64,000 nucleotides of DNA. It comes from Porogramme epimiltina (taxonomy: Eukaryota; Basidiomycota; Agaricomycetes; Polyporales; Polyporaceae). A program made the position numbers and the translations under genes. This document shows positions 33,392-45,018 of the stretch, one piece after another; position 1 is the first letter of the stretch; each line of letters begins with the position of its first letter. The notes under the pieces were generated by a model. That model ran no database searches. It was not told the origin of the DNA and saw only the letters and a list, made by a program, of their open reading frames with translations. The stretch is from contig FTLJ01000659.1 of the NCBI GenBank assembly GCA_900155495.1, positions 89,776 to 153,775 on the forward strand. Reading direction: 5' to 3'.

Positions 33392-34558
33392 ATGCGTCCG
33401 ACACTCCGGCTACTTCAGACCATTGTCGCGGGAACGCAGCGGCAGAAGAGCATTAGCTTCATCGGGCTCGGGAGGATGGGATCCGAGATGGCCTACAACC
33501 TCTTCTCCCGCACACTCGTCGAGACACACGGAGGGACACGCTTCGTCGTCTGCGATGCACGAGAGGCCACCTCGACTGCGTTTGCGAACAACTTCACTCA
33601 CCACTTCCCAGGAGCTCACATCGAAATCGCTAACACGCCTGCTGAGTACGTCTAAACAACACCTTCCATTGCGGCGTATGTCCCTTAACATAATCTAATC
33701 ACCACTATATGAAAAGAGCTATAATTGCTTCAAGCACGGTCGTCACCATGCTGCCTTCCTCCCCACATGTCCGCAATGTCTACTCCGAAGAAGACGGAAT
33801 CATCCCCGCACTTCGTTCACTCCCCCCCGAGGCCGTCGCGTCCACCCTCTGCATCGACTCGACGACACTAGACGTCGAGGTCGCGCGCACAGTCTCCCGC
33901 ACCGTCCGTGCCGCCGGGGCGTCCATGGTCGACGCGCCTGTTTCAGGAGGGGTGACGGGCGCGAAGGCGGGGACGCTGAGCTTCCTCGTCGGCGGCCCCA
34001 AGCCGGCGTACAACCTCGCGTACCCGGTGCTGACGCACATGGGGAAGCAGATCATCCACTGTGGGGGGTCGGGCGCGGGGCTCGCTGCGAAGATCTGCAA
34101 CAACCTCATCCTCGGTGTGCAGCAGATCGTCGTCGCGGAGGGCATGCTGCTCGGGCAGAAGCTAGGGCTCGACCCACAGGTGCTGGCGAGCGTCGTGAAC
34201 AGCTCCACGGGCGCGTGCTGGTCGTCGTCAGTGAACAACCCCGTGCCGGGCGCGCTGCCCGGCAAGGAGCCGCCGTGCGAGCGTGACTACGAGGGCGGGT
34301 TCGCGACGAGGCTGATGCTCAAGGTGAGTGCCCGGTGCGGTTGGTTGCGGGCTCGGGCGGTGCTGATGGGCGTGGTGCGCGGCGCAGGACATGGGGCTCG
34401 CGACGGACCTGGCGGAGGTAGCGGGGACCCCGCTGCCACTTGGGCAGGCGGCGGAGAAGATCTATGCGGATGCGGTGAGCGACGACGCGGAGCTGGAGAA
34501 CAAAGACTTTTCGTCAGTATATCGGTACCTGAGGGGTTCTGCGTACCCGAAGGCGTAG
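33392..34558 (+). CDS. 3-hydroxyisobutyrate dehydrogenase, mitochondrial
   Basis: The enzyme oxidises 3-hydroxyisobutyrate to methylmalonate semialdehyde with NAD+ in mitochondrial valine breakdown. Three exons (33392-33645, 33717-34323, 34388-34558) give 343 aa. The N-terminus MRPTLRLLQTIVAGTQRQ is Arg-rich and lacks acids, fitting a mitochondrial targeting peptide. The Rossmann motif is FIGLGRMG (residues about 23-30). The family substrate motif DAPVSGGVTGAKAGTLSF is intact. The catalytic Lys sits in GAGLAAKICNNLILG. The C-terminal domain includes GKEPPCERDYEGGFATRLM and DMGLATDLAEVAGTPLPLG, ending RYLRGSAYPKA. The length matches the family. The start is the first in-frame ATG, after a pyrimidine-rich leader. 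Confidence 0.93.
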
Positions 34559-35064
34559 CCGTGGTTGACACTTGGATGCACTGCGCGGCTGCTGTATACA
34601 TGGAACTGTATCATAGAAACTGGAACTGGATTGCGTGTCCGCAGGACTGGACGCGGGTGTGCGTGCGAGGGCAGCGACGGGCTCGGGCCGCGTCGAGGGC
34701 GGCTGGTGGCCACAACGGAAGGAGCGGTGCTGGGCCGAGGACCGCTCTCCTTGGAGTCCGGTTTCGCCCAGCCCGTGCCAGAGCGCATATAACCCAGCGT
34801 GAAGGGGCTGTTCCCCGCTCTCTCCCCAAGCAGCCCCCGACGTCGAGGGCAGCGAGCAGGCCGACGGGCGAGCATCAGGCAGCGCGCTGAGTGGTTGCCT
34901 ATTCCGGAAGACGAGAGCCGGGTCGGTTAGCGTGCTTGGGGCGGACAAATTCACATCGACCTCGTCTGAATCGCCCTTGATCACCACCGCCAGGGCTCGC
35001 GCACAAGCCCATCTCTCCTCCCTCCCCCCATCCGCACCCTCCCTCTCCCCCTCCGTCCGCCTCG
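34559..35064. other. Intergenic; promoter of the SDR gene
   Basis: A TATA-like GCATATAACC lies at about 34785, roughly 275 bp before the SDR start. A pyrimidine-rich tract (34990-35060) precedes the ATG. The minus-strand frames here are GC shadows. Confidence 0.45.
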
Positions 35065-37005
35065 ATGTCCAACAAGCCGAACGCGATCATATTCGGTGCG
35101 CTCTATCCGCCCCTACCCTGCTTCCTGCCGACCGCTGATTTCCCCCCGTCCACCGAAAAACACACTTCCAGGCGGCCTCAACACCTGCTCCCGCACACTC
35201 GCCTCACTTCTCATCCCGCCCGACGGCGGTGAACGCCTCGTACAAGTGCGTCTCTTGTTCCATGCTTGCACTCCCCGGCGACGCCTAACGTTAACTATAA
35301 TCCCAGAACCTGCGTATTGTAGACAAATACTCGGTCGCGCCTCCCACTACGTAAGGCTCCGCCGTTACCTCTCCCACACGCCCCTTGCATGCTCAAGCAG
35401 TCCACCCCTGCAGATACATCGGCTCCGCCTTCCCTCGTGTCCTCCAGCAGCCCAACGTCGAGTACCGCCAGGCCAACCTTACAGTCGCCGGTACGTTGCC
35501 CCCCGCGCCTCGCCCAGGCCTTTCTCCAAGCTCCTCACAAGACGCCTGACCTCTGCGCGCCCCGTAGCGACCGTCTCGTCATGTTTTGACCCGCCAGAGG
35601 GGCAGGAGCCGTACGACTACGTCTTCGACTTCACGGGCGAGATCCAGTGGGACAGGCCGGAAGGGGTGGGTGCATCTTTTTCCGCTTCTCCCGCTTGGCC
35701 GCGCGGCACGCTGCCCCTTGCCTCCCCCCTGGCGCAGCGAGCCGTGCACGCGTGCGAGACTGCTGCTGCATGCTGATGCGCCCTTCCCCTTCTCGCCGCG
35801 TCCGCAGATCCAAATCGGCCACACGCTCAAGATCGCGCGGCTCGTGGGCCTGGAGGCGGCGAAGCGCAAGGTGAAGGCGTACGTCCGGATACAGCACCCG
35901 TTCTACCAGTGCAAAGACAGCGGCTCGCATGACGAGAAGGAGGAAGTGAAGCCGGAGGGCGTCATTGGGACGTGGTGGCATGAAACGCTGCGCACATTGG
36001 GGGCGATCGAGGAGTACGTGCCTTTCTTCATCTTGGTCTTTCCTGCGCTCTTACATGTCGCCGTGTTGCAGCCTCAACCTCGTCATCGTCCGAACAGCAC
36101 TGCCATATGGGCCGTACATCAACTATCTCGGTGAGTGTTGTTCCGGTCACCCTGCCGGCCGTCATTAAGCTCTCCGCACATAGCTATGGTGCCTTTCATC
36201 GCAGTAGCGGCATGCTACGGACACCTCAAGCAGCCTATGAAAGCATTGTAGGCATCCCTCTTCATGAGCGCTGCATACGTCGCTAACAAATTGTGAAGGA
36301 ACTCTCCCGGAAAGTACCCCTCGCATACCGTCCACGTCGACGATGTAGCTGGTGCAATGTGGGCGGCAGCGGAATGGATGGCGAAGACAGGAAGGACGGA
36401 AGCGAACTCTCTAGCAGGCGAGGAGGTTGTATTCAAGAACGAGAAGAGCAAGGTTGATGAGGTCGAGGGTATGGTCGCACCGTCCAAGAAGGTCACTGCT
36501 CCCTTGTTCAACATCGTAAGTCCCACCAGTTCCTGTACTACAGGGGCAATACTCATATGCCAAATAGGAGGATGACTCGAAGGTGACCATGGTCGAGCTC
36601 GGCAATGTCATTGCATCCTACTTCGGCACAACTTTCGACTTCCACAACTTCATGACAAATATGGCTGCCAAGGTAAGCAGCACATGTCCTCGAAGTCTTC
36701 ATTGGTCTCTCTAACGGCGGGTCTTATAGTTCCGCTTGGAGGACATCATCGAGGATATCAACGAGGTGCACGTCGGCGCGTGGACAACAATGATCACAAC
36801 ATCGAACCCACCGATCCCGAACACGCAATTCTCCTCGTATATGGACTTGTACAACCTCAAGAAGCACGTCGTCGCCTTCAGCGCCGACAAGATCAAGACC
36901 GTAGTCGGCTACCAGCTCAAGCGGCCGCAGTTCAACCATGACGCGATCCGCGACATGGTTGAGAAGCTCAAGGCCGAAAACAGCTGGCCAAACAACGACC
37001 CCTGA
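35065..37005 (+). CDS. Atypical extended SDR / NAD(P)-binding epimerase-like protein
   Basis: The protein belongs to the NAD-dependent epimerase/dehydratase superfamily (extended short-chain dehydrogenases). It starts MSNKPNAIIFGG, then by a phase-1 splice GLNTCSRTLASLL, so the cofactor loop is GGLNTCSR rather than the usual GxxGxxG. Further features: VDKYSVAPPTTYIG, YDYVFDFTGEIQWD (end of a Rossmann strand), IRTALPYGPYINYLG (the segment after the usual active-site Tyr helix), and YPSHTVHVDDVAGAMWAAAEW, typical of the SDR C-terminal half. The C-terminal part has VELGNVIASYFGTTFDFHNF and ends NSWPNNDP. A clear YxxxK catalytic motif was not found in the exons I could assemble. About eight introns are needed. 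The true substrate is unknown; similar fungal proteins are annotated only as NAD(P)-binding. Confidence 0.78.
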
Positions 37006-37548
37006 CCGACCCTCCGCCGCTAACCCTGGGGACGATGTAATGTGCAAAGGGCGGAACGTCTGAAGATTGGATTGTCACTTTATAATGATGTTATGAATGA
37101 GTTATGTGCTGCACAGGTGTCGTCGCGCTTTTCGCTTGTCTCTCCACTATAGGTACCCTCACCATCTCCACCCACTATCCCCCACCCGCCGCCATCCGTA
37201 TTTCCCACTCATCCCATACCCTTACGGTCCGCGCGCAGGGCTCTTGTCGCTACGTTTCGCCTCCCACGCGCCATAATACTTTAGCTGCATATCGCTATCT
37301 CGCAGACACCCTGTTGTTCCAATGCACGGATTGTTGTCGAACCGCACGAACCGCATGTCTCTTCTTCCCTATCCGTCTTCCGTACCGCGTTGACGGACAA
37401 ACTACGGCCTTGCGTTGAACGGTATCTGTTGACGACCCCTCGCGGTCGTAGCACGTGTACGAGGAAATAGAAGAATCTTATAAATATGCCTTCCTACGCA
37501 CGACAACAACACCATCCGGGTATTACAAGCACGGTATAGCACAGCACA
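37006..37548. other. Convergent intergenic region (3' flanks)
   Basis: Lies between the 3' end of the SDR gene and that of the GEA1-type gene. It is pyrimidine-rich with AT-rich patches near 37070 and 37480 that may serve 3' processing. No gene is supported. Confidence 0.5.
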
Positions 37549-40500
37549 TCACGAACTAGCAGCGGCAGGGACCTGAGGCGGGGCCGCGGCGGGAACAGCT
37601 TTGGGTGGAGGCGCGGGCACGATCTCATCGAGGAAGCCGGGCAGGAACCGCTCGACGCGCTCGTGCGTTGCGGCCCACAGCGCGATCTGGCGCTCCGCGC
37701 GGCCGTCCTCCTCGGGCGCGCTCGGCGGGGGCACGAGTAGCCCAGTGGCGTTCATGACGAGTAGCACGTTCTTGAGCGACTCGGGCACCGCTTCGTACTG
37801 CGCGCGGGTATGCCGTCAGCCAACGTCCTGCGCGCGGATCGGAGAAACGTCGAGAAAGGAGGGGCCACTCACCAGCTGATCCCGGCGATCGACATGCATG
37901 AGCCTGTCGAGGAGGTCGAGCACCTGGATCCAGAGTACGCGGATGTCCGCGGCCTGGCCCTCGCGCGCCTCGAACTGCATGAACGCCTTGCAGAGGAGCG
38001 CGGACGCGCGCAGGCGCGTCTCGGGCATGCCCATCGGGTCGCGCATGAACACCTGCGGCTTGAGGAGCTCGTCGAGGAGCGGGAAGACGACGCGGTTGAA
38101 GACCTCCTCGATCTGCCCGTGGTGCCCGTCGTCGAGCGGGAGATGCGGCCCGAGCAGGATGCGCTGGAGGTGCACCATCGCGCCGTGGCGGATCTCGCGC
38201 GACGTGTTTGAGCTCTGGCGCGCCAGGGAGGTCAGGAGGGGCAGGCTGAACTGCCGCCAGACTATCGCAAGTTAGCCCGGGCGCACGGCGCAATGTGGCG
38301 GAGGCACGGCTTACCTTGGTTCCTCTGAAGGTTTGGCATCTCGATGAAGCGCGCCCAGTACTTCTTCAAGTCGGCGATCATGTCGATGGCCCGGCGCCCT
38401 CGTTCCACGATCGGAGAGCTATACCGCGATGAGTAATAATGAATCTATGCCCAGTGTTGTTGCTTACTTTGCAGGTGTCAAGGCTTGTGTTCGTCGACCT
38501 TGCTGCTGCGCGTCAACGGCGATGCTAGCAGCGGTCGCAAACTCGTCCAACGCATTGGTCAGTCCAACGAAGTTGTCCGGCGTGACCAATGTCTCTTCTC
38601 CATCGATAGTCAACTTGGACAGGATGTCGAAGGACTGTCTTGACGCCTCCGGGTGTGAGATAGTAGACCTCAAAAGTGCGAAGACAACGTTCCACTCGGT
38701 TTGGGAGCGGACAATGGTGCGATGTTGCTGCAATATCAAAGTCAAGCCAGCGACAACCTGTTCCGCCACCGCACTAGCTATGCTAGGAGGAAGCCGCGCC
38801 AAAAGATCGAAAGACAGGTAAATTTGGTCCCGAAGAGTGTGCTGCTTTGCCGCGTCATTCAAGTAAATCCCTCGTCTAGGCCATATGGACGTACCCTCTC
38901 TGCTAGAATCAGACAAAGTCTGAGCAACGCTACCACGGTACGTTCGATGAGTAGAATGCTGTATTGAGTAGGTGTCGACAGAAGTGCAGACAAATGTTCG
39001 AACACTATAGGCCTACAGGGATTGTATGAGAAACACTCGCAAAAACGATGCACATATACACTTACCAGACATCTTCGATATGTTGTGGTGTTTGGCGGGC
39101 GATACTGACCATGGTCTCCAATAGGAATACACAGGCTGGGTCGTATGGCAAGGCGAAGTGCTCGTCGTAGGATGCCCCCGCAGGTGGTGCGACGTCATCG
39201 GATTCAAGCTTCAATTTTGCGACTGTCCGTTCGTGAGCGAGAGCCTCTAATGCCCGAACAGCTGCTACCACTGCCTCGGACTCTAGCTGCCTGTGTTCAC
39301 GTTAGTGCAGTGATAAAGCCAGGCAACCCGTACTACTCACATGACTTGGGAATAGAGCTCGTCAAGACGACATGTTGAAATGCAGTCGATAGTACAAAGG
39401 GTATTCTCGACATCTCCGTCCGTGGCGTCTGGAATCAGCGCGTCGGTGCTCGAGGAGTACGGCGTCATAAGGTATGAGGATAATGCTGAAAGGAGACCAT
39501 CTGATCTTGGCGCGGCCCGCGCAGGTTGACTCCGACGTAAAGGGATGACCGACGTCCCACCGAGGAAGTCTTCCATCTGGAGCATCCGGACAGGTAATAG
39601 GGAGTGCAAAAAGAGGGTCTGGAACATTTCAAAGATCTGACGAATAACTGTTAGAACGAATAAACAAACCGGATTGCTCAGATGATGCGCACCGGGGTCC
39701 AGCCTTCCCTCAAGGCGTTCGCGTTTCCATTGACAATGTTGAATAGGACGACCGCAGCGAGTTGGCCCTTGAAGTTTGTTCCAAACTTCACTGAGAGCGC
39801 CGAAACTGTGACAGACTGCCCATCAACGTCGACAATAGGATAGTTAGGAACTTGCGACGGCTGTGACTCTGCCAGTAACGACGTTGCCTGGGAGAGCGAA
39901 AGGACGACGAAGTCGAACACGTCTGGCATGTCAAAATGTCGGGCCAGTGTGGCACATTGACGGAAACCCGCGATAGCTTTTTCAATGACATAGTCATCTT
40001 CGAACGTGATGAATGCGTAAGCGATGGCGGAAACCACTGAGCGCCACACAGACTTGAACATGTCGGCATCAAACGTGGAAGTGTTGCACGTCAAGAAATT
40101 CCCTGAGGTCACAAAATTTTGAACAAAGAACCATGTTATCAATTGTGAATACGCGCATACCTGCTTGCCGTGTCCGTGCCAATAGTTCCTTCCACGCATA
40201 CTCGAATCCTAATTGGCCCGTGTGTTCCTCAGGCATGACAATCTCGCGCTTGCGAATTGACTCGTAAATTGCTGACTAGGGGATGGATGAGCCTCAGCAC
40301 GTCGGGTAGGAGAGTGGACACATACCAGGAACTCTGGAGAAAAGTCGCTGCCATCATTCACACCCTTGAGGTTGCGTGTATAGTCTTCCAAAGCCATCCG
40401 TTTCTAGAGATGTTCGCTACATTTAGCACACCTGAACAGCGCTCAGTACGTAGGTAGTCTATTACCCGAATTTGCGGACTATGCTGGTCGGTATTGAGCA

Positions 40501-43094
40501 TGATGATAGAATATGCAAGTACGTAAACAGCATCCTGCGATTTGACCTCGCCTGACGTTTTGGGTCAGTGCTTCAATGTATCGGGACCTGGGTGACGCTC
40601 ACCTGGGCTGGTTGCAAAATACACTTCCGCAAACGTCTCCGCAATACGATTGATTTGCTGGGATTCTCCGGGGAGACGGAAGGTTTCCAGCATCTCTCTC
40701 AGAGCCTCCGCCACAGGTTTCTACAGAGCGCCTGATGTCAATAGAAGACAAGAGTGAAAGCCTATTGACATACATCTTTGAAATCCATAAGATTCATGAA
40801 CGCCTTGAGTAGGTCGATGTTGTCCGGTCTGGAAATGAAGTCGCCCAGTAGTCGCTTGTCAATTCTGGCAGAACTCTTTAAGAACTTCGCCAGACTGAGA
40901 GGTCGAGGCTCATCAGGGTCAACGTAGATGATCTTATTCTCCTCCAGGAATGCTAGACCAGTTTTGGGTTTGGTGTTGAAGCGCGTAGTGCCAGTGAGGA
41001 TCAGCTGCTTCTTGGACTTCGTATTCTGCAAGTGTTCAGGCGAGGGGAAATCCTGTATGCGAAAGGCAGCAAATGAACACTTAGAGGTACAGAGTAGGCT
41101 GGCAAGATACGTACAGTAGGCCATGCTTCTGTCGCCTAAGGAAGTTGCGTTGTTAGATATGCACAACTATCTACAGGCTGGCTCAACCTACACCTTCGGC
41201 CCTAGCAGCCATCCGACCCACGAAGGCGAGGATGATATCCAAGCATAGATGTTGAGCGTTCTGTTGCTGGTAATCCTGGCCGCCGGCATTCTGGATTGGA
41301 TATATTCCCTGACCCAAATCAGTCTGACATACTGTAAAAATGCCACAAAGTACACACCTTCGCAGCAAACTCAACGAGGCGTTCGAACATGTTTTCACAG
41401 TTCATGTCACAGTCATAATTCGCATAAAGATCGACCATGAAGCTAGAGTGGCGGGAAACCTGGCATAGGGTCTCCAGAAGCAGCTCGCGTGTATCGCCTC
41501 GTGCTGGGGCGACAATCAGACGGGGAGTGGATGGTGGCTTGTCTGTGTCGGGCTCTGACGGAGGACCAAGCAAAGGTGTTGACGGCACAGGGGTACCACC
41601 CCTGGGAGAGTTTGTAACAGCTTTCTGCGCCAAGGACATTGCCTTTGGTGCGGCGGCGGGAGGAGGGGCAAGTCGATCGATTGTGAATGCGAGGAAGAGC
41701 TCCTGCTGGAGCTTCAACTTCGGTCGCATGGTCTCGAACATTGTAGCAATGGTTCGAAGAGATGTTTGGAGGACCACTGGGTGATCTGAACGAGCAAGCT
41801 GGAACAAGTATTTGCAAGCATGGTCCAGGACGAGAGTCGATAGGGATGGGTATTCGCAGAGGCGAGCGCCTGCTACCTCGAATGCGACATTGAGTGTCCG
41901 GAGAGCAGTCAAACGTGTGGAATCAGTGTGCGCTTGGTCGTTGGGATCAAGGATATTGATTAGCACGCGTAAGAGCTCCACTATGGAAGGTAGTCCGTCT
42001 ATTTTTTGGTATCAGTACTGCAAAGTCTAGACGATACGGCGGAATACCCACATGGCGGGCGCGGCACGCCTGGGGTTTCAGGAGGCGGCTGGTCTGCCTC
42101 CGGAACCGGTGCAACTTCTTCTAGTTCTTTGGTATCATCCACTTGTTGCTCACTAGAAGCTCTCGGCTCTTCTGCCTGCAACTGGGTCTCAGGCACAGAA
42201 ACGCTCATCTTCACCTCGCCGCCTTCCATCTCGCCCCCGTCTGCCAATTTCTGTTCTTCGGAAGCTGGGTCTAGATCATACAGTCGGGAGAATGCAATTC
42301 GAACCAATTGATGGAGGGTGCCCTCAGCTGAACGCCTCAGGATCTCTACAATTGTCTGTCAGTCCCCGACATGTCTTATATTAAACTGATACTGACCGCT
42401 AAGACGCATCTGGCACGACGTCGTGAGCACAGTCTCCAACATTTCACAAATTTCGATGTCGCCAAGCGTTAGTCCGATGCTGCCACACATGGCATCTTGT
42501 ATGATGGTCATAATCTTGAGCAGAACAACTTCATCTCCGGAAGAGTCGCTCGCTTCAAACTTGCAGCTTGACAGTGCGCTGCTCAGTTCGGAGAGTGCAC
42601 TTTGAAGAGAGGCGGCTTCCGGGTAAAACAGGCCACATAGGAAGAAGTTGTGGAGGGCGGTAAGGGCAGCGGAGGTTATGGGCCCAGTGGATAATGGTGA
42701 ACGGATGATAGCCAGGAAAGGGGAAAGGAGAGTGCTCAGAGGTAATGAGTGTATGTCTATGAAGTTATCATAATCAGGACTAATAGCACAGCGTACGTTA
42801 AATACACGCACCCTCAATGTCCTTCACGAGCCGCTTGAGATCCTGGAAGCCCGTCATGAGCTCCTGCTCCGAGCTTCCATGAATTGACGCGTATGAATTA
42901 TGTGTAGACCTAGATACCCTCAGCCCAAGGCTACTGGCAAGGGCAGAGTCGCGTGAGGAGACGGAGGGTGTAGGGAGTGCCCATCGGGAGTTCTTGCGCA
43001 TTACCGAGGTGACTGAGAGAATCTCCGAGAGTAAGATGTGCTTCGCCGAGACCGAGAATGCCATAGCTGGGCGATGTGCGCCCAGTGGTTCCAT
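37549..43094 (-). CDS. GEA1: GEA1/GBF1-type Sec7 guanine nucleotide exchange factor for ARF
   Basis: This large protein activates ARF GTPases at the Golgi and is a target class of brefeldin A. The N-terminal DCB/HUS region includes [30 protein letters not shown] and [20 protein letters not shown]. The Sec7 domain is recognised by [18 protein letters not shown], the catalytic glutamic finger [19 protein letters not shown] (near 40640-40690) and a following [21 protein letters not shown] helix. Downstream HDS regions include [60 protein letters not shown] and LLEELLKP-like helices, ending in an Ala/Pro-rich tail before the stop at 37549. About 20 short introns are present. Sec7 proteins of the Sec7/BIG class are usually longer, and the sequence after the domain fits GBF1 better. 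The start ATG at 43094 begins MEPLGAHRP. Confidence 0.92.
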
Positions 43095-43521
43095 GCTGGC
43101 CGGCCAGAAAAACAAGCGTAGAGAACAGATAAGAGGGGGAACGAGAGGGTGGACGTGTACGAGACGTGTCGCGTTCAGCGCAGACCCCGTTTCCGGAAAG
43201 CGCGCGTCGTTGGCCACGACGTCACCGATCGACTTTCCCACACGCGCTCAAAAATCAAGGATTGAGAATGACACGAATATTGTCTAACTTCAGACCGACA
43301 GCATCAGGGACAACATCATCCACAACGTGGAGGGGTATACACAATGTTGGCACGGCATGTACATGCGTAACAAAGTCCAGGCGGGTGGTAAGCAAAGGCC
43401 TAACAGAACATCATGCAGGGGGTTCGAAGAGCGAGCACACGTGCTGTTACTCCAGCAAAGTCCAAATAGTCGCGGTTGACAATGATACAATACAGATGAC
43501 GTTGACTTATGAACACACAGT

Positions 43522-44754
43522 TTACTGCCCTGAGCCGCCCACAGCTTGAGACATCGCAGCCTGGCCCGCCGCGGTGGCAGCCAGGCGAGAACGCTTCCTT
43601 TCCGCCTCTGTGCATTTGCCGTAAGCGATGTTCGCATTCAATTCACCAATTTGGAGAACTTACCAGCCTCTTTCTCGCGCTCGATCTCGGCAACTATTTC
43701 CTCGATTTGCGTCAGATCGAGACTCTGCAGGTGGTACGGTCAGAGGCAACATCAGGTTACAATGTATTGTATTTGCGCACCGTGATTTTGCCGTAGCTCT
43801 CCATGACACTGATCTCAATGTTCTTCGCACCAGTCTGGACTACCTCGAGCAAACTCTTCACGGTCAACTTGATAGTGTCCTCGCGCGTCATGTCGTCTTT
43901 ATGGTTCTTCTCCAAGAACTCTCGTACTGTCTTCGACGAACGGCCAATTGAGTTTGCCTAGTTATTGTTTGTCAAGCGTTCAGTTTATGGGATAACTGTA
44001 AGACCGCTGACCTTCCACTCGCTATATATTCCTCCAGGTTCCGTCTGGTACAGCCGTGGCTTTGTGTCATGGGGGTCGAACCCGACAATAAGGGTAGAGA
44101 TACCAAACGGTCTCACACCTCCTGATTGTGTGTACCTCTTCGTGTGGGATGAATCGTCAAGCAAGCTCCAACAGGAAACAAAATACTCACTTGCTGAATA
44201 CCGGCAATGTGACGCGTGATATACTCTACTGTTACAGGGTCCTCCACGGTTAAGCGATGGCTTTGGCATTCTATCCGCGCCTTGTCGATGAGGACACGCC
44301 CGTCCGCCGTAAGACCTGTCCGTGTCAGGATGTGGTGCGCTCCGCCTAAATTAACACTGCATACCTGCAAAAGCAAGGCAAATATGATCGTCCAGCATGG
44401 CTACCTTGCGTACGGTCCGCGGGTCCTGAAGCTGAAGAACGGACTTCTTCTCCACGCCTAGCACAACAACATCCTTCCCGCGGACGCCAACCTTCACTCT
44501 TTGATTAGAAGCACATTTGTGCGAGAGGGCTGCAGGGACATACTGCACAGGTTCCCTTTCTAACAGCCTCCAGCGCATATTCCACCTTCCAAAAGAAACG
44601 CGGTTAGTTTCCTTGAGCGCATTGGAAACGAAATATAGACCTGGAATAGATGGCCATCAGGCGAGAAGACGGTGAGGGCTAGCGTTGGGTCAGGATCTCG
44701 TACTGAAAATACATTAGGGAGAGATAACATACCGCGATCGTAGGACCTGGACAT
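43522..44754 (-). CDS. PRE6: 20S proteasome subunit alpha-4
   Basis: This is one of the seven alpha-ring subunits of the 20S core. The N-terminal alpha signature is spread over micro-exons: [31 protein letters not shown]. Then come [95 protein letters not shown] and [19 protein letters not shown]. The last exon is Glu/Lys/Arg- and Ala-rich and ends VGGSGQ. Among alpha subunits, the combination [17 protein letters not shown] with [13 protein letters not shown] fits alpha-4 (yeast Pre6, human PSMA7) rather than alpha-3 or alpha-7. About nine introns are packed in 1.2 kb. It diverges from the ZUP1-like gene with only about 265 bp between starts, so the two probably share a bidirectional promoter. 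Confidence 0.95.
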
Positions 44755-45018
44755 GACGGAGGGAAATAAGGGAGTAAAGTGGCGGAAGGGATGCGAGATT
44801 AGCTCATGGTCCTCGACGCGCGTCGGGCTTGCGTCGCCCTACATCTATGGCACGTGACATCCAGGAGGACGCGACCTGCGCGCTTATGTACACCTGTGGT
44901 GGCTGAGGATTGCAAGCAGCGACCGCGTTACTCTCTGCTCATTGACCACCACTGTGACATACTCAGGCATACTTTCAGATCATCCATCACCTCAAGTGGT
45001 ACGCAACAGGCCCCTGCT

